Source of the DNA: Nonomuraea sp. NBC_00507
GTDB taxonomy: Bacteria; Actinomycetota; Actinomycetes; Streptosporangiales; Streptosporangiaceae
Assembly: GCF_036013525.1 (NCBI RefSeq)
Contig: NZ_CP107853.1
Span: 10,416,001-10,480,000, forward strand
Length of the DNA: 64,000 bases
Direction: 5' to 3'
Shown: one piece after another, positions 26,074 to 34,819 of the stretch
Layout: each line of letters opens with the position of its first letter
Position numbering within the stretch: the stretch's first letter is position 1
Made by a program: the position numbers and the translations under genes
The notes under the pieces: model-generated
The model's input: only the letters and a program-made list of their open reading frames with translations
What the model was told of the DNA's origin: nothing
Database searches by the model: none

Positions 26074-27180
26074 GTGCGCATCACCGCGGCACTGACCGAG
26101 ACCAAAGGCGCTCCCTTCGCCCTCACCCCCCTCGAACTGGACGACCCGCGGCCGGGCGAGGTCGTCGTGCGGATGGTGAGCTCCGGCGTCTGCCACACCG
26201 ACCTGATCGTCCGCGACCAGTGGTACCCGGTGCCCCTGCCCGCCGTGCTCGGCCACGAGGGCGCGGGTGTCGTGGAGGCCGTCGGCGACGGCGTCACCTA
26301 CGTCGCCCCTGGCGACCACGTCGTGCTCACGTTCAACTCCTGCGGCTCCTGCCGCATGTGCGACCAGGGCCGTCCGGCGTACTGCGACCAGTTCTTCGCC
26401 TTCAACTTCGCGGGCTCGCGCGGCGACGGCAGCACGACGCTCCACCGGGACTCCGGCGACGTGCACGGCGTCTTCTTCGGCCAGTCGGCGTTCGCCACCT
26501 ACGCCCTGGCCACCGAGCGGAACGTCGTGAAGGTGGACCGGGACGCGCCGCTGGAGCTGCTCGGCCCGCTCGGCTGCGGCATCCAGACCGGCGCCGGCGG
26601 TGTGCTCAACTCGCTCAAGCCGCCTGCGGGCAGCAGCATCGCGGTCTTCGGCGCGGGCTCGGTCGGCATCAGCGCCGTCATGGCCGCCGCCGTCGCGGGC
26701 TGCACCACCATCGTCGCCATCGACCTGAACGACCAGCGACTGGAGCTGGCCGAGCAGGTGGGCGCCACGCACATCATCAACGCGGCCGCGGGCGACACGG
26801 TGGAGCGGCTCCGCGGCCTCACCGGCGGCCTCGGCGTGGACTACACGGTGGAGACCACCGCGGTGCCCGCCGTGCTCCGGCAGGCGGCCGACGCGCTCAA
26901 CCAGGGCGGCACCTGCGGCCTCATCGGCGCCGCCGCGCTCGGCACCGAAGTCTCGCTCGACATGTCCTCGCTGCTGTTCGGCCGCAGCGTACGCGGCATC
27001 GTCGAGGGCGACAGCGTGCCGCGCCAGTTCATCCCCAAGCTCGTCGACCTGTACCGGCAGGGCCGGTTCCCGTTCGACAAGCTGATCAAGACGTACGCCT
27101 TCGAGGACATCAACCAGGCAGTCGAGGACTCCGAGAAGGGCACCACCCTCAAGCCCGTCCTGACCTTTGGAGCGCACTGA
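26074..27180 (+). CDS. Zinc-dependent aryl/benzyl alcohol dehydrogenase
   Basis: 368 residues, medium-chain dehydrogenase. Catalytic zinc ligands lie in SGVCHTD and LGHEGAGVVE. The structural zinc site is CGSCRMCDQGRPAYC. The Rossmann motif is FGAGSVGISAVMAA. Long relatives include benzyl alcohol dehydrogenase XylB and aryl-alcohol dehydrogenases. Start GTG 26074 follows AAAGGAG. Its TGA shares a base with the ATG of the aldehyde dehydrogenase, so the two enzymes are coupled: alcohol to aldehyde to acid. With the benzoate pathway alongside, benzyl alcohol is the obvious but unproven substrate. Confidence 0.9.
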   Translation: MRITAALTETKGAPFALTPLELDDPRPGEVVVRMVSSGVCHTDLIVRDQWYPVPLPAVLGHEGAGVVEAVGDGVTYVAPGDHVVLTFNSCGSCRMCDQGRPAYCDQFFAFNFAGSRGDGSTTLHRDSGDVHGVFFGQSAFATYALATERNVVKVDRDAPLELLGPLGCGIQTGAGGVLNSLKPPAGSSIAVFGAGSVGISAVMAAAVAGCTTIVAIDLNDQRLELAEQVGATHIINAAAGDTVERLRGLTGGLGVDYTVETTAVPAVLRQAADALNQGGTCGLIGAAALGTEVSLDMSSLLFGRSVRGIVEGDSVPRQFIPKLVDLYRQGRFPFDKLIKTYAFEDINQAVEDSEKGTTLKPVLTFGAH

Positions 27181-28625
27181 TGAACCTCCGCTACGACACC
27201 TTCTTCATCGGCGGCACCTGGGTCAGCCCCGCCACGGACCGAGTGATCACCCCGGTCAACGCCAGCACCGAGGAGCCGCTCGGCCAGGTCCCCGAGGGCG
27301 TCGAGGCCGACATCGACGCGGCCGTCGCCGCCGCCCGGCGGGCCTTCGACGACCCGTCCGGCTGGGCGAGCTGGGAGCCCGCCCGGCGCGCCGACGTCAT
27401 GGACCGCCTGGCCGACGCCATCGACCGGCGGGCCGACGGCTTTGTGGAGCGGGTCAGCGCCCAGAACGGCATGCCGGTCGCCGTGGCCCGCCAGCTGGAG
27501 ACCGGCTACCCCAGCGCCGTGCTGCGGTACTACGCCGGACTGGCCCGCGCGGCCGAGTTCACCGAGACCCGGGACGGACTGTTCGGCGGCTCGATCCAAG
27601 TGCGGCGGGTGCCGGTCGGCGTCGTGGCGGCCATCGTGCCGTGGAACTTCCCGCAGGCGCTGACCATGTTCAAGATCGCGCCGGCGATGGCGACCGGGTG
27701 CACCCTCGTCATCAAGCCGTCGCCGGAGACCGTACTGGACGCCTACCTGCTGGCCGAGGCCATGGAGGAGGCCGGCGTCCCCGCCGGGGTCGTCAACATC
27801 GTCCCCGGCGGACGCGAGGTCGGAGCCTATCTGGTCGCCCACCCGGACGTGGACAAGGTGGCCTTCACCGGCTCCACCGCGGCCGGCCGGATGATCGCCG
27901 AGACCTGCGGGCGGCTGCTGCGCCCGGTCACTCTGGAGCTCGGCGGCAAGTCCGCGGCGATCGTGCTCGACGACGCGGACCTGGACCTGGCCAAGATCGG
28001 CGAAGGGCTGTTCGGGTCCACGCTGCTCAACAACGGCCAGACGTGCTTCCTCGGCACGCGGGTCCTGGCCCCGCGCAGCCGGTACACCGAGGTCGTCGAC
28101 GCCTTCACGGCCCTGGCCGGCTCCCTGACCGTGGGCGACGCCGGTGACCCCGCGACCCAGATCGGGCCGATGGCCACCGCCCGGCAGCGCGACCGGGTCG
28201 AGTCGTACATCGCCAAGGGACGTGGCGAAGGGGCCCGGATCACGGTCGGCGGCGGGCGTCCGGCCGGACTGGACCGCGGCTGGTTCGTGCAGCCGACCGT
28301 CTTCGCCGACGTCGACAACGGCTCCGTCATCGCCCAGGAGGAGATCTTCGGCCCCGTCCTGTCCCTCATCCCGTACGACGACGTCGACCACGCCGTCCGC
28401 ATCGCCAACGACTCCGACTTCGGGCTCGGGGGCACGGTGTGGACCAGCGACCCCGAACGCGGCGCCGCCGTCGCCCACCGGGTCCGTACCGGCACCATCG
28501 GGGTCAACCGCTACATCCCCGACCCCGCCGCCCCCTTCGGCGGCGTCAAGGCCAGCGGCCTCGGCCGCGAGCTGGGCCCGGAGGGACTGGCCGGCTACCA
28601 GCAGATCCAGACCGTGTACGTGTAA
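27180..28625 (+). CDS. Aldehyde dehydrogenase (benzaldehyde-type)
   Basis: 481 residues of the NAD(P)+-dependent ALDH superfamily. PWNFPQALTMFKIAPAMATGCT, general base Glu in TLELGGKSA (about 252), catalytic Cys in NNGQTCFLGTR (about 286) and the C-terminal PFGGVKASGLGRELG are all intact. It is coupled to the preceding alcohol dehydrogenase. It should oxidise the aldehyde to a carboxylate, supplying benzoate to the ligase at 11296-12837. A broader aromatic or aliphatic range is possible. A GC-rich hairpin follows the stop. Confidence 0.93.
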   Translation: MNLRYDTFFIGGTWVSPATDRVITPVNASTEEPLGQVPEGVEADIDAAVAAARRAFDDPSGWASWEPARRADVMDRLADAIDRRADGFVERVSAQNGMPVAVARQLETGYPSAVLRYYAGLARAAEFTETRDGLFGGSIQVRRVPVGVVAAIVPWNFPQALTMFKIAPAMATGCTLVIKPSPETVLDAYLLAEAMEEAGVPAGVVNIVPGGREVGAYLVAHPDVDKVAFTGSTAAGRMIAETCGRLLRPVTLELGGKSAAIVLDDADLDLAKIGEGLFGSTLLNNGQTCFLGTRVLAPRSRYTEVVDAFTALAGSLTVGDAGDPATQIGPMATARQRDRVESYIAKGRGEGARITVGGGRPAGLDRGWFVQPTVFADVDNGSVIAQEEIFGPVLSLIPYDDVDHAVRIANDSDFGLGGTVWTSDPERGAAVAHRVRTGTIGVNRYIPDPAAPFGGVKASGLGRELGPEGLAGYQQIQTVYV

Positions 28626-28637
28626 CCCCTGCCCACG

Positions 28638-28663
28638 CCGCCCGCCTGATCGCCGGCGGGCGG
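28638..28663 (+). terminator. GC hairpin after the aldehyde dehydrogenase gene
   Basis: A perfect 9-bp stem (CCGCCCGCC, 28638-28646, with 28655-28663) and an 8-nt loop lie 13 bp after the stop. No T-run follows, as is common for actinobacterial terminators. It marks the end of the catabolic island. Confidence 0.55.
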
Positions 28664-28734
28664 CCACGTCGGGAGTCGAGATCAGTGGGCGGACCGGAGA
28701 CAGAACTCAGGCCGGCACCTAACCGATGGGCGAG

Positions 28735-28923
28735 TCACGTGCCCGTCCAAGCCGGCGTCATCCAGCAACTAGCCGGCCAGGTCCGCGACTCGTCCTCGGC
28801 AGCCTGATCGACAAAACGCGAGAACCCCTGGGGACCGGTCCGGCTCTCGATCTCCTCGGCGAGCGAGCGGCGAAGGGTCACCGACTTCTTGATCGTCGGA
28901 TCTGTGGGCGGTGTCAAGGCCAT
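28735..28923 (-). CDS. Ribbon-helix-helix antitoxin-like protein, apparently truncated
   Basis: 62 residues. The first 40 or so (PTIKKSVTLRRSLAEEIESR and TGPQGFSRFVDQAAED) look like a CopG/MetJ-type ribbon-helix-helix antitoxin that binds DNA as a dimer. After that the sequence loses family character (SRTWPASCWMTPAWTGT). A different frame there gives VADLAG and LLDDAGLDGH, plausible antitoxin tail, suggesting a frameshift or rearrangement. No toxin gene is adjacent. The ATG lies in the left arm of the inverted repeat at 28921-28964, so autoregulation is likely if the protein is functional. The surrounding gene-poor stretch 28664-29043 holds nothing else I can support. Confidence 0.55.
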   Translation of the reverse strand: MALTPPTDPTIKKSVTLRRSLAEEIESRTGPQGFSRFVDQAAEDESRTWPASCWMTPAWTGT

Positions 28924-28964
28924 GGCCTCATTGTGCTACTTGAAGTCGCATAAATGAGGCCATG
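28921..28964. promoter_or_regulatory. 12-bp perfect inverted repeat at the antitoxin-like gene start
   Basis: CATGGCCTCATT (28921-28932) and AATGAGGCCATG (28953-28964) are exact inverted copies separated by 20 bp. The left arm covers the start codon of the ribbon-helix-helix gene. The layout suits two dimers bound about three helical turns apart, closing the promoter. Confidence 0.7.
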
Positions 28965-29043
28965 GATCATCACCAGGTCCCGCAGATGAGCGGTCGCCGT
29001 AGCCCCAGCCAAGCCGAACGGTTGGCAGGGCGTGCGTGCCTCG

Positions 29044-31818
29044 TTAGCGCGCGGACACCTTGTAAGTACGGCCCGGGCTGGTGGGGAAGGAGAAGGTCGT
29101 TTCGCCGGTGTCGGCGTCCCGGCCGAAGGTGAGGGGCACGGGACGGTGGGTGGACCGGTCGATCACGACCGGCCGCCCCGTACGCCACGGGCTGGCGAGC
29201 GTGGCCGTGCCGCCCTTCTCGCTGGTCACCTCGATCTCCGAGACCTCCTTACCTGCCTTGCGCTCGGCGGACACCAGGAAGGCGCCCTTCGCGCGCAGCC
29301 GGACGAACTTGCCGTCCCGCCCGGCCGGCCAGGCCGGGAAGACCCGGATGACGTCCTCGAACGTCTGCAGGAACATCGAGTTCACCGTCTCCAGCGACCC
29401 CGACGTCTCCTGCGCGCCGCCCGACTGGGACACGGTCAGGTTCGGCCGCCACAGCCGGTTGATCACCGTCGTGAACTTGCCGATGAGGTCCTCGGGATCC
29501 CACCCGGCTCGGGCCGCGATGGTGAACGTCTTCGGGAAGCCGTTGATGGACGAGCCGCGCGAGCCCGGCAGGAACGGGTCCACCCACTGCAGGGTGTTAC
29601 GGACCATTCGCAGCTGCTCGGGGTTGCCGCCGATGGCCAGGTTGTCGCTCGGGTGGACGACACCTTCCAGGTTGATCGGCTGGTCGTTCTTGTTGAGCAG
29701 CGCGTTGCCCTTGATCGGGTTCTCGATCTTCGAGGCGAGGAGGATGACGTCCAGTCCATCCATGGTCGCGGTCGGGTACGGGGCCAGGTCGTCGAGGTAG
29801 CTCTGCCAGACCGGCCGCAGCTCAGCGTCCACGCCGAGCACCTCGCTGTACTCGATGAGCGCGGTCAGCGTGCGCCGGATGTAGCCGAGGTCGTAGACCG
29901 AGTCGACGTCGTCGCCGCCTTCGTTCACGGCGCTGTGGTAGACGTGGTACTTGCCGTCCTCGCCCTTGACCACGTAGTCCATCCAGAACTCGCCCAGCTC
30001 CTTCAGGAACGGGTAGGCCGTGGTGCGCAGGAACGCCTCGTCCCGGGTGTACTCCCAGTTCCACATGAAGGGGATCGCGACGAAGGTGCCGTTCGTCTTC
30101 TGGTCCGCGAGCTTGCCCGGCGACTTGGGACCGGTCACCGGGACCTCGGCGGGGGCGGGCCGGGTCTGGTTGTACGGGTAGACGGTGCGGCTGAAGGTCA
30201 GGCCCTTGTACCCGGCGGCGTGGGTGGTGTTGCGCTGGTACGGGATCTCGGCCGTCATCGTCTTGTAGTACGGCGCGGCCAGCTCGGGCCGGTTCGACGA
30301 GTAGACACCGTAGAACTGGGCCTGGGTGTTGTAGTTCAGCCAGTAGCGGTTGGCTCCGCCGGTCTGGTCCATGGTGCGCCACGGCGAATAGGTGCCGGGC
30401 AGGAAGTAGCCCTCGCGACTGGCCGCGCCCATCGCGTACAGGGCGCCGTAGTAGAACTTGTTCAGGGTCGTGTCGCCGGTGTCGACGTACGACTTCAGCC
30501 AGAACTTCTTCCACCAGTCGCGGTGGGCGGACTTGGCGCTGTCGAGGTCGCGGTCGCCGACATCGCCCGCCCGGTCCACCGCCTTGGTGACGAAGTCGGC
30601 CAGCGGCGTGGGGTTGGCGTAGCCGCCGTTGCCGTGGAGTGAGGTGACGAGCCGCACGGGCCGGCCGGGGGCCAGGTGGAAGGCGAGGCGGGCGAGGTTG
30701 CTCGACGGAGTGCTCGCGGTGACCGGGGTGCGCGAGCCGACGATCTTGGCTGATGCGGCCGCCTTGGAGGCCCAGCCGCTCGCGCCGTCCGCCCCGGTCG
30801 TGCGGGTGATCCACACCTGCCCGTCACCGGCGACGCCCGTCGTCCCGGCCGGCACGGTCAGATCGATCTGGAGCGGCAGCGGCTGCGCGTCGTCTTCGGG
30901 CAGCGACACCTCGGTGACCAGCAGGTTCTCACCGTCGGCGATCCAGGTGCGGGTGTTCAGCACCTGGCCGTCGACCGTCTGCGAACCCTGCACTTCCGCG
31001 TTGAGGATGTCCTGCCGCTGGCGGTAGTTCGGATCGTTGCCGAGCGCGCCCGTGACGACGTTCATCTGGCCGTTGAACAGCTGCAGGTCGCGGATGAAGG
31101 CCTTCTGGTTCGGGTCGGCGGGATCGCGCACCGCACCGGTGATCAGCAGGCGCACGTGGCGGGCGGTGAAGGGGGGCGCGGTCCGCTCGGTCAGCTCGGC
31201 CGTGTTGCCCGTGACGGCGTCCACGTCGGTCCAGGTGGTTCCGTCGTCGCTCTTCTGCAGGGTGAAGTGCTGGGTGTTGAGCCGCTGGAAGGCGTCGGCT
31301 CTGCCCTGGTAACCGTTGTGCCTGACCACCCAGCGGTCGATCGTCTTCGTCTCGCCCAGGTCGACGGTGACCCACTGCGGGTCGGACGCGCTCGCGTTGG
31401 TCTGCGACACCCAGCGGGTCTCGGGGTCGCCGTCGATCACGCAGGCGGCGCCGCACTCCAGAGTGTCCTTGGCGGAAGCGGTGGCGGGGGTGTGCGCGGG
31501 GCCGATGGAGATCTTGCCGAAGGGCATCTGCCCGTTGCTGCTGTGCCAGAAGTCGGACTTGGACAGGTAGTACGTCTGCCGCTGGTCGCGGGCGTCAGAG
31601 GCGACATGTAGGTCGCCGTTGCCGAGAAGCAGGCCGGAGGTGTAGCGGACGGTCTGCACGGTGTTGATCGCGGGCGGGGTGGTGTAGGCGTCGTCGATGG
31701 AGGAAAGGATCTTGCGGATGTCCTGCCACTCCGACAAGTCCGCCTGGGCGGGTGCCGGGGTGATGCCGACCATGGTGGTGGTCATCAGGGCAAGGGCGAG
31801 TAAGGCACGGTGCCTCAT
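29044..31818 (-). CDS. Secreted GH95-like glycoside hydrolase with discoidin domain
   Basis: 924 residues with a Sec signal peptide ending near PAPAQA (about 25). After an N-terminal piece of the catalytic beta domain (YTSGLLLGNGDLHVASDARD, a GH95-like opening), an F5/8-type carbohydrate-binding domain is inserted at about 100-250 (VIDGDPETRWVSQ, WVTVDLGETKTIDRWVV). An (alpha/alpha)6-barrel-like region follows, about 420-800, with GGANRYWLNYNTQAQFYG and a GYIRRTLTALIEYSEVLG helix. A beta-sandwich ends the protein. This suggests a fucosidase- or galactosidase-type enzyme acting outside the cell. It is the last gene of the importer operon, 15 bp after the oxidoreductase gene, so its products are probably imported. 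Substrate not assignable. Confidence 0.75.
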   Translation of the reverse strand: MRHRALLALALMTTTMVGITPAPAQADLSEWQDIRKILSSIDDAYTTPPAINTVQTVRYTSGLLLGNGDLHVASDARDQRQTYYLSKSDFWHSSNGQMPFGKISIGPAHTPATASAKDTLECGAACVIDGDPETRWVSQTNASASDPQWVTVDLGETKTIDRWVVRHNGYQGRADAFQRLNTQHFTLQKSDDGTTWTDVDAVTGNTAELTERTAPPFTARHVRLLITGAVRDPADPNQKAFIRDLQLFNGQMNVVTGALGNDPNYRQRQDILNAEVQGSQTVDGQVLNTRTWIADGENLLVTEVSLPEDDAQPLPLQIDLTVPAGTTGVAGDGQVWITRTTGADGASGWASKAAASAKIVGSRTPVTASTPSSNLARLAFHLAPGRPVRLVTSLHGNGGYANPTPLADFVTKAVDRAGDVGDRDLDSAKSAHRDWWKKFWLKSYVDTGDTTLNKFYYGALYAMGAASREGYFLPGTYSPWRTMDQTGGANRYWLNYNTQAQFYGVYSSNRPELAAPYYKTMTAEIPYQRNTTHAAGYKGLTFSRTVYPYNQTRPAPAEVPVTGPKSPGKLADQKTNGTFVAIPFMWNWEYTRDEAFLRTTAYPFLKELGEFWMDYVVKGEDGKYHVYHSAVNEGGDDVDSVYDLGYIRRTLTALIEYSEVLGVDAELRPVWQSYLDDLAPYPTATMDGLDVILLASKIENPIKGNALLNKNDQPINLEGVVHPSDNLAIGGNPEQLRMVRNTLQWVDPFLPGSRGSSINGFPKTFTIAARAGWDPEDLIGKFTTVINRLWRPNLTVSQSGGAQETSGSLETVNSMFLQTFEDVIRVFPAWPAGRDGKFVRLRAKGAFLVSAERKAGKEVSEIEVTSEKGGTATLASPWRTGRPVVIDRSTHRPVPLTFGRDADTGETTFSFPTSPGRTYKVSAR

Positions 31819-31833
31819 AGGGGTGCTCTCCGT

Positions 31834-33123
31834 TCAGCTGGACGAGAGGGTTTGTACGGTGGCCGTGCGCCGGGCCCGTTCGGCGGCGAAGACGACACGG
31901 TGGCTGTCGACGCTCTCCTGGATGCCGGACAAGATCAGCTCGGGCCGGCCCTCGTGGAGGGCGGTGACGAACGACTCGATCAGCGCGGCGTCACCGCCGG
32001 CGTGGCCCTCGGCCGTGCTGGAGCCGTCCAACGAGGTGTCGATGGTGGTCGTTTCTTCCGACAAGAAGTCATAAATGTTGATAAAGCGGCCGTCGCCGGT
32101 CAGCTGCCCTTGGGTGCCGAACAGCTTGGTGTGCCGGTTCTCCAGCGGCGTGAAGGCGGTCATCGTGAACGCAGCGGTGATCCCGCCCTCGTACTCGATG
32201 GTCACCACTTGGTGGTCCACCACGTCGTTGTCGCTGGCGTACACGCAGCGCCCGTAGGGGCCCTCGGCGAGCGCCCTGGTGACCGCCTCCTCGGTGAGCA
32301 CGCCGCCGGTCGCGACGCGGGTGAAGTACTGCTTGGTGCCGCCGTGACGCAGCCCGTCGCGGTAGAGCCGCACGGCCGAGTACGCGCATGCGCGCTCGAC
32401 CGGGCACTCCAGGCACCGGTCCGCGGCACCGGCCGGCCGGCGGTCGGCGCGGAAGTGGCGCAGCCCGCCGAAGGAGGAGACCCGCTCGGCCCTGCGGCCC
32501 ACGACGTGGCCGAGCCAGTCGATGTCGTGGCAGGACTTGGCCAGCAACGCGAAGGTGGTCTCGTCCTCGCGCCGCCAGTTGCCGCGGACGAAGGAGTGGG
32601 CGAAGTGGTACCAGCCGATCGGCTCCAGGTGCTCGACGCTGACGATGTCGCCGATCCTGGGCAGCACCTCGCGGAGCTTGCGCGTGTAGGGGGTGTAGCG
32701 CATGACGTGGCAGACCGCGATCATCGCGCCGGTGCGGGCGGCCGCCTCGCCGATCGCCACGGTCTCCGACTCGGTGGGGGCGATGGGCTTCTCCAGCAGG
32801 ATGTCGTAGCCCTGCCCGGCGAAGACCTCCGTGGGCGCCAGATGGTCGGCGTCCAGCGTCGCCACGATCACCGCGTCGGCGATCCTGCCGAAGTCGGCCA
32901 GCTCCTTCCAGCACCGGAAGACCCGCTCGGGCGGCAGCTCGTGCCGGGCCGCGAACTCCTGGCGGACGCCGGCCCGCGGCTCGGCCACGGCCACCACCCG
33001 CACCCGGTCGGGCCACCGCGCGGCCAGCTCGGCGTAGGCCGCGCCGCGTGCGCCCGCCCCCACCACGGCCAGGGTGATCGGCCGGTCGAGGGCCTCCCCG
33101 ACATGGTCCCTCAGGTTGATCAT
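31834..33123 (-). CDS. Gfo/Idh/MocA-family oxidoreductase
   Basis: 429 residues. An N-terminal Rossmann domain (AVVGAGARGAAYAELAA) is followed by the family's EKPIAPTESE, which holds the catalytic-site Lys, and HVMRYTPYTRKLREVL. The C-terminal alpha/beta domain carries a cysteine group CLECPVERACAYS seen in a subset of this family and possibly metal-binding. It oxidises or epimerises a sugar or sugar derivative with NAD(P). ATG 33123 overlaps the permease stop (ATGA); the longer open frame runs into the permease and is not real. Its place in the sugar operon suggests it processes the imported saccharide. Confidence 0.9.
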   Translation of the reverse strand: MINLRDHVGEALDRPITLAVVGAGARGAAYAELAARWPDRVRVVAVAEPRAGVRQEFAARHELPPERVFRCWKELADFGRIADAVIVATLDADHLAPTEVFAGQGYDILLEKPIAPTESETVAIGEAAARTGAMIAVCHVMRYTPYTRKLREVLPRIGDIVSVEHLEPIGWYHFAHSFVRGNWRREDETTFALLAKSCHDIDWLGHVVGRRAERVSSFGGLRHFRADRRPAGAADRCLECPVERACAYSAVRLYRDGLRHGGTKQYFTRVATGGVLTEEAVTRALAEGPYGRCVYASDNDVVDHQVVTIEYEGGITAAFTMTAFTPLENRHTKLFGTQGQLTGDGRFINIYDFLSEETTTIDTSLDGSSTAEGHAGGDAALIESFVTALHEGRPELILSGIQESVDSHRVVFAAERARRTATVQTLSSS

Positions 33124-33935
33124 CCTTTGACCGCTCCCCCGGTGAGTCCTTTGACGAAGTGCTTCTGCAGCAGGAAGTAGAAAATGAGGATGGGCAGGGC
33201 CGACAGCACCATCAGGCCGAACATGCCGCCGTAGTCCCGCTGGAACTGGCCCAGCGCGCGGTAGACGCCCACGGTGACCGTGGTGCCGCCGGCCGGGCCG
33301 AGAATGATGAGCGGGTTGAGGAAGTCGTTCCAGATCCACACGCCCAGGAAGATCAGCACGCTGGCCGTGGCCGGCCGCAGCAGGGGGAAGACCACCCGCC
33401 AGAACGTGCCGAACCGGCCCGCCCCGTCGATCGAGGCGGCCTGCTCCAGCTCGACCGGGATGGCCCTGATGAAGCCCGAGAAGACGAACACCCCGAACGG
33501 CACGTAATAGCCGACGTTGAACAGCACCAGCCCGCTGATCGTGCCCATCAGCCCGGTCACGTTGAGCACCTGCGTGACCGGCACCAGGATCACCTGGGGC
33601 GGGATCATGAGCCCGGCCAGCAACACCAGCAGAGTGATCCGGGCGAAACGCGACGGCGTGCGGCAGATGTAGTGGCCGAGCATGGCCGAGACGACCGTGA
33701 GGAGCACGATCGACAACAACGTCACGGTGACGCTGTTGATCAGGCCGTTCCAGAACAGGTTGTCCGGGCGGGTGAGCGCCTGCGTGATGTTGTCCAGCGT
33801 CGGCGGTATCGGCAGCGCGGCCGGCGACGCGGTGATGTCCGGGCCGTGCTTGAAGACGTTCGCCGCGACCAGGTAGAGCGGCAGGAAGAAGGCACTGGCC
33901 ACGACGATCGCGACCAGCGGGCGCAGCTGCCTCAT
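33120..33935 (-). CDS. Carbohydrate ABC transporter permease (MalG class)
   Basis: 271 residues with six predicted membrane helices. The EAA loop VELEQAASIDGAGRFGTFWRVVFPLLRPA, which contacts the ATPase, is intact. ATG 33935 overlaps the stop of the partner permease. No ATPase is encoded here, as is usual in actinobacteria, where a shared MsiK-type ATPase serves many sugar importers. Second transmembrane subunit of the saccharide importer. Confidence 0.93.
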   Translation of the reverse strand: MRQLRPLVAIVVASAFFLPLYLVAANVFKHGPDITASPAALPIPPTLDNITQALTRPDNLFWNGLINSVTVTLLSIVLLTVVSAMLGHYICRTPSRFARITLLVLLAGLMIPPQVILVPVTQVLNVTGLMGTISGLVLFNVGYYVPFGVFVFSGFIRAIPVELEQAASIDGAGRFGTFWRVVFPLLRPATASVLIFLGVWIWNDFLNPLIILGPAGGTTVTVGVYRALGQFQRDYGGMFGLMVLSALPILIFYFLLQKHFVKGLTGGAVKG

Positions 33936-34819
33936 AGGTCCACCTCCCGGCGGTTGAGCACGCGCAGCACAATGCCGGACACCGTCGCGATGATCACGAG
34001 CATGAGGATGGCCATGGCCGACGACTCGCCCGTGCGGTTGGCGGTGAAGCCGATCTGGATGACGTTGAAGGCCACGGTCGCCGTGGTCCCCAGCCCGGGC
34101 CCGCCCGCGGTGAGGACCTGGATGTGGTCGTACGCCTTGAAGCCGGTGATCAGCAGCATCACCGTGTTGGTGGTCAGCGCGGGCGCCAGCAGCGGCCAGG
34201 TGATCTTGCGGAAGCGGGTCCACGTGCCGGCGCCGTCGATCGACGCGGCCTCCAGCAACGACTGGGGCACGCCCTGCAGCGCGGCCAGGTAGACCACCGA
34301 GCAGAAGCCGAGCATCTGCCAGCTGATGATGAAGCCGATCGAGTAAAGCGCCAGATCAGGGTCGGACAGCCAGCCGACGCGGACGCCGAGCAGCTGGTTG
34401 ATCAGGCCTTCGTCCTGCAGCATGGCCATCCACACCACGCTGACCACCACCGAGCTGAGCACAACGGGGATGAAGAAGACGCTGCGCAGCACGCGGTAGA
34501 GCCAGCCGGTGCGGTCGAGCAGCACGGCCACGCCCACGCCGGCCACGTTCGGCACGATCACGATGATCAGCGTCAGGATCGTGGTGACCTTGAGTGAGGT
34601 CAGGAAGGCGGGGTCGCCGAGCAGGCGCAGGTAGTTGTCCAGCCCGACGAAGCGGGTCCGCGTCGCGAAGAGGCTGGCGTTGGTGAGGCTGTAGCCGAAG
34701 CTGAGCAGGATCGGCGCGAGCACGAAGCAGGCGTAGACCAGCACGCCGGGCGCGACGAAGCTCAGCAGGTACGGCAGCCGCCCCGACGAGGCGGCCGCCC
34801 GCAGGTGACGCAGGGGCAT
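33932..34819 (-). CDS. Carbohydrate ABC transporter permease (MalF class)
   Basis: 295 residues. A short basic N-terminus is followed by six hydrophobic helices and the EAA loop SLLEAASIDGAGTWTRFRKITWPLLAPA. It begins directly after the binding-protein stop and overlaps the second permease by 4 bp, so the three transport genes are co-translated. It forms the membrane channel with the 33120-33935 product. Confidence 0.93.
   Translation of the reverse strand: MPLRHLRAAASSGRLPYLLSFVAPGVLVYACFVLAPILLSFGYSLTNASLFATRTRFVGLDNYLRLLGDPAFLTSLKVTTILTLIIVIVPNVAGVGVAVLLDRTGWLYRVLRSVFFIPVVLSSVVVSVVWMAMLQDEGLINQLLGVRVGWLSDPDLALYSIGFIISWQMLGFCSVVYLAALQGVPQSLLEAASIDGAGTWTRFRKITWPLLAPALTTNTVMLLITGFKAYDHIQVLTAGGPGLGTTATVAFNVIQIGFTANRTGESSAMAILMLVIIATVSGIVLRVLNRREVDL

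Noticed and set aside
26074..27180. Considered as mycothiol/NDMA-dependent formaldehyde dehydrogenase
   Set aside because: Sequence around the structural zinc and the pairing with a benzaldehyde-type dehydrogenase favour an aryl alcohol dehydrogenase; no formaldehyde-specific context is present.
31834..33972. 712-codon frame suggesting a permease-oxidoreductase fusion
   Set aside because: The upstream part is the wrong frame of the MalG-type permease. The oxidoreductase has its own ATG at 33123 overlapping the permease stop.
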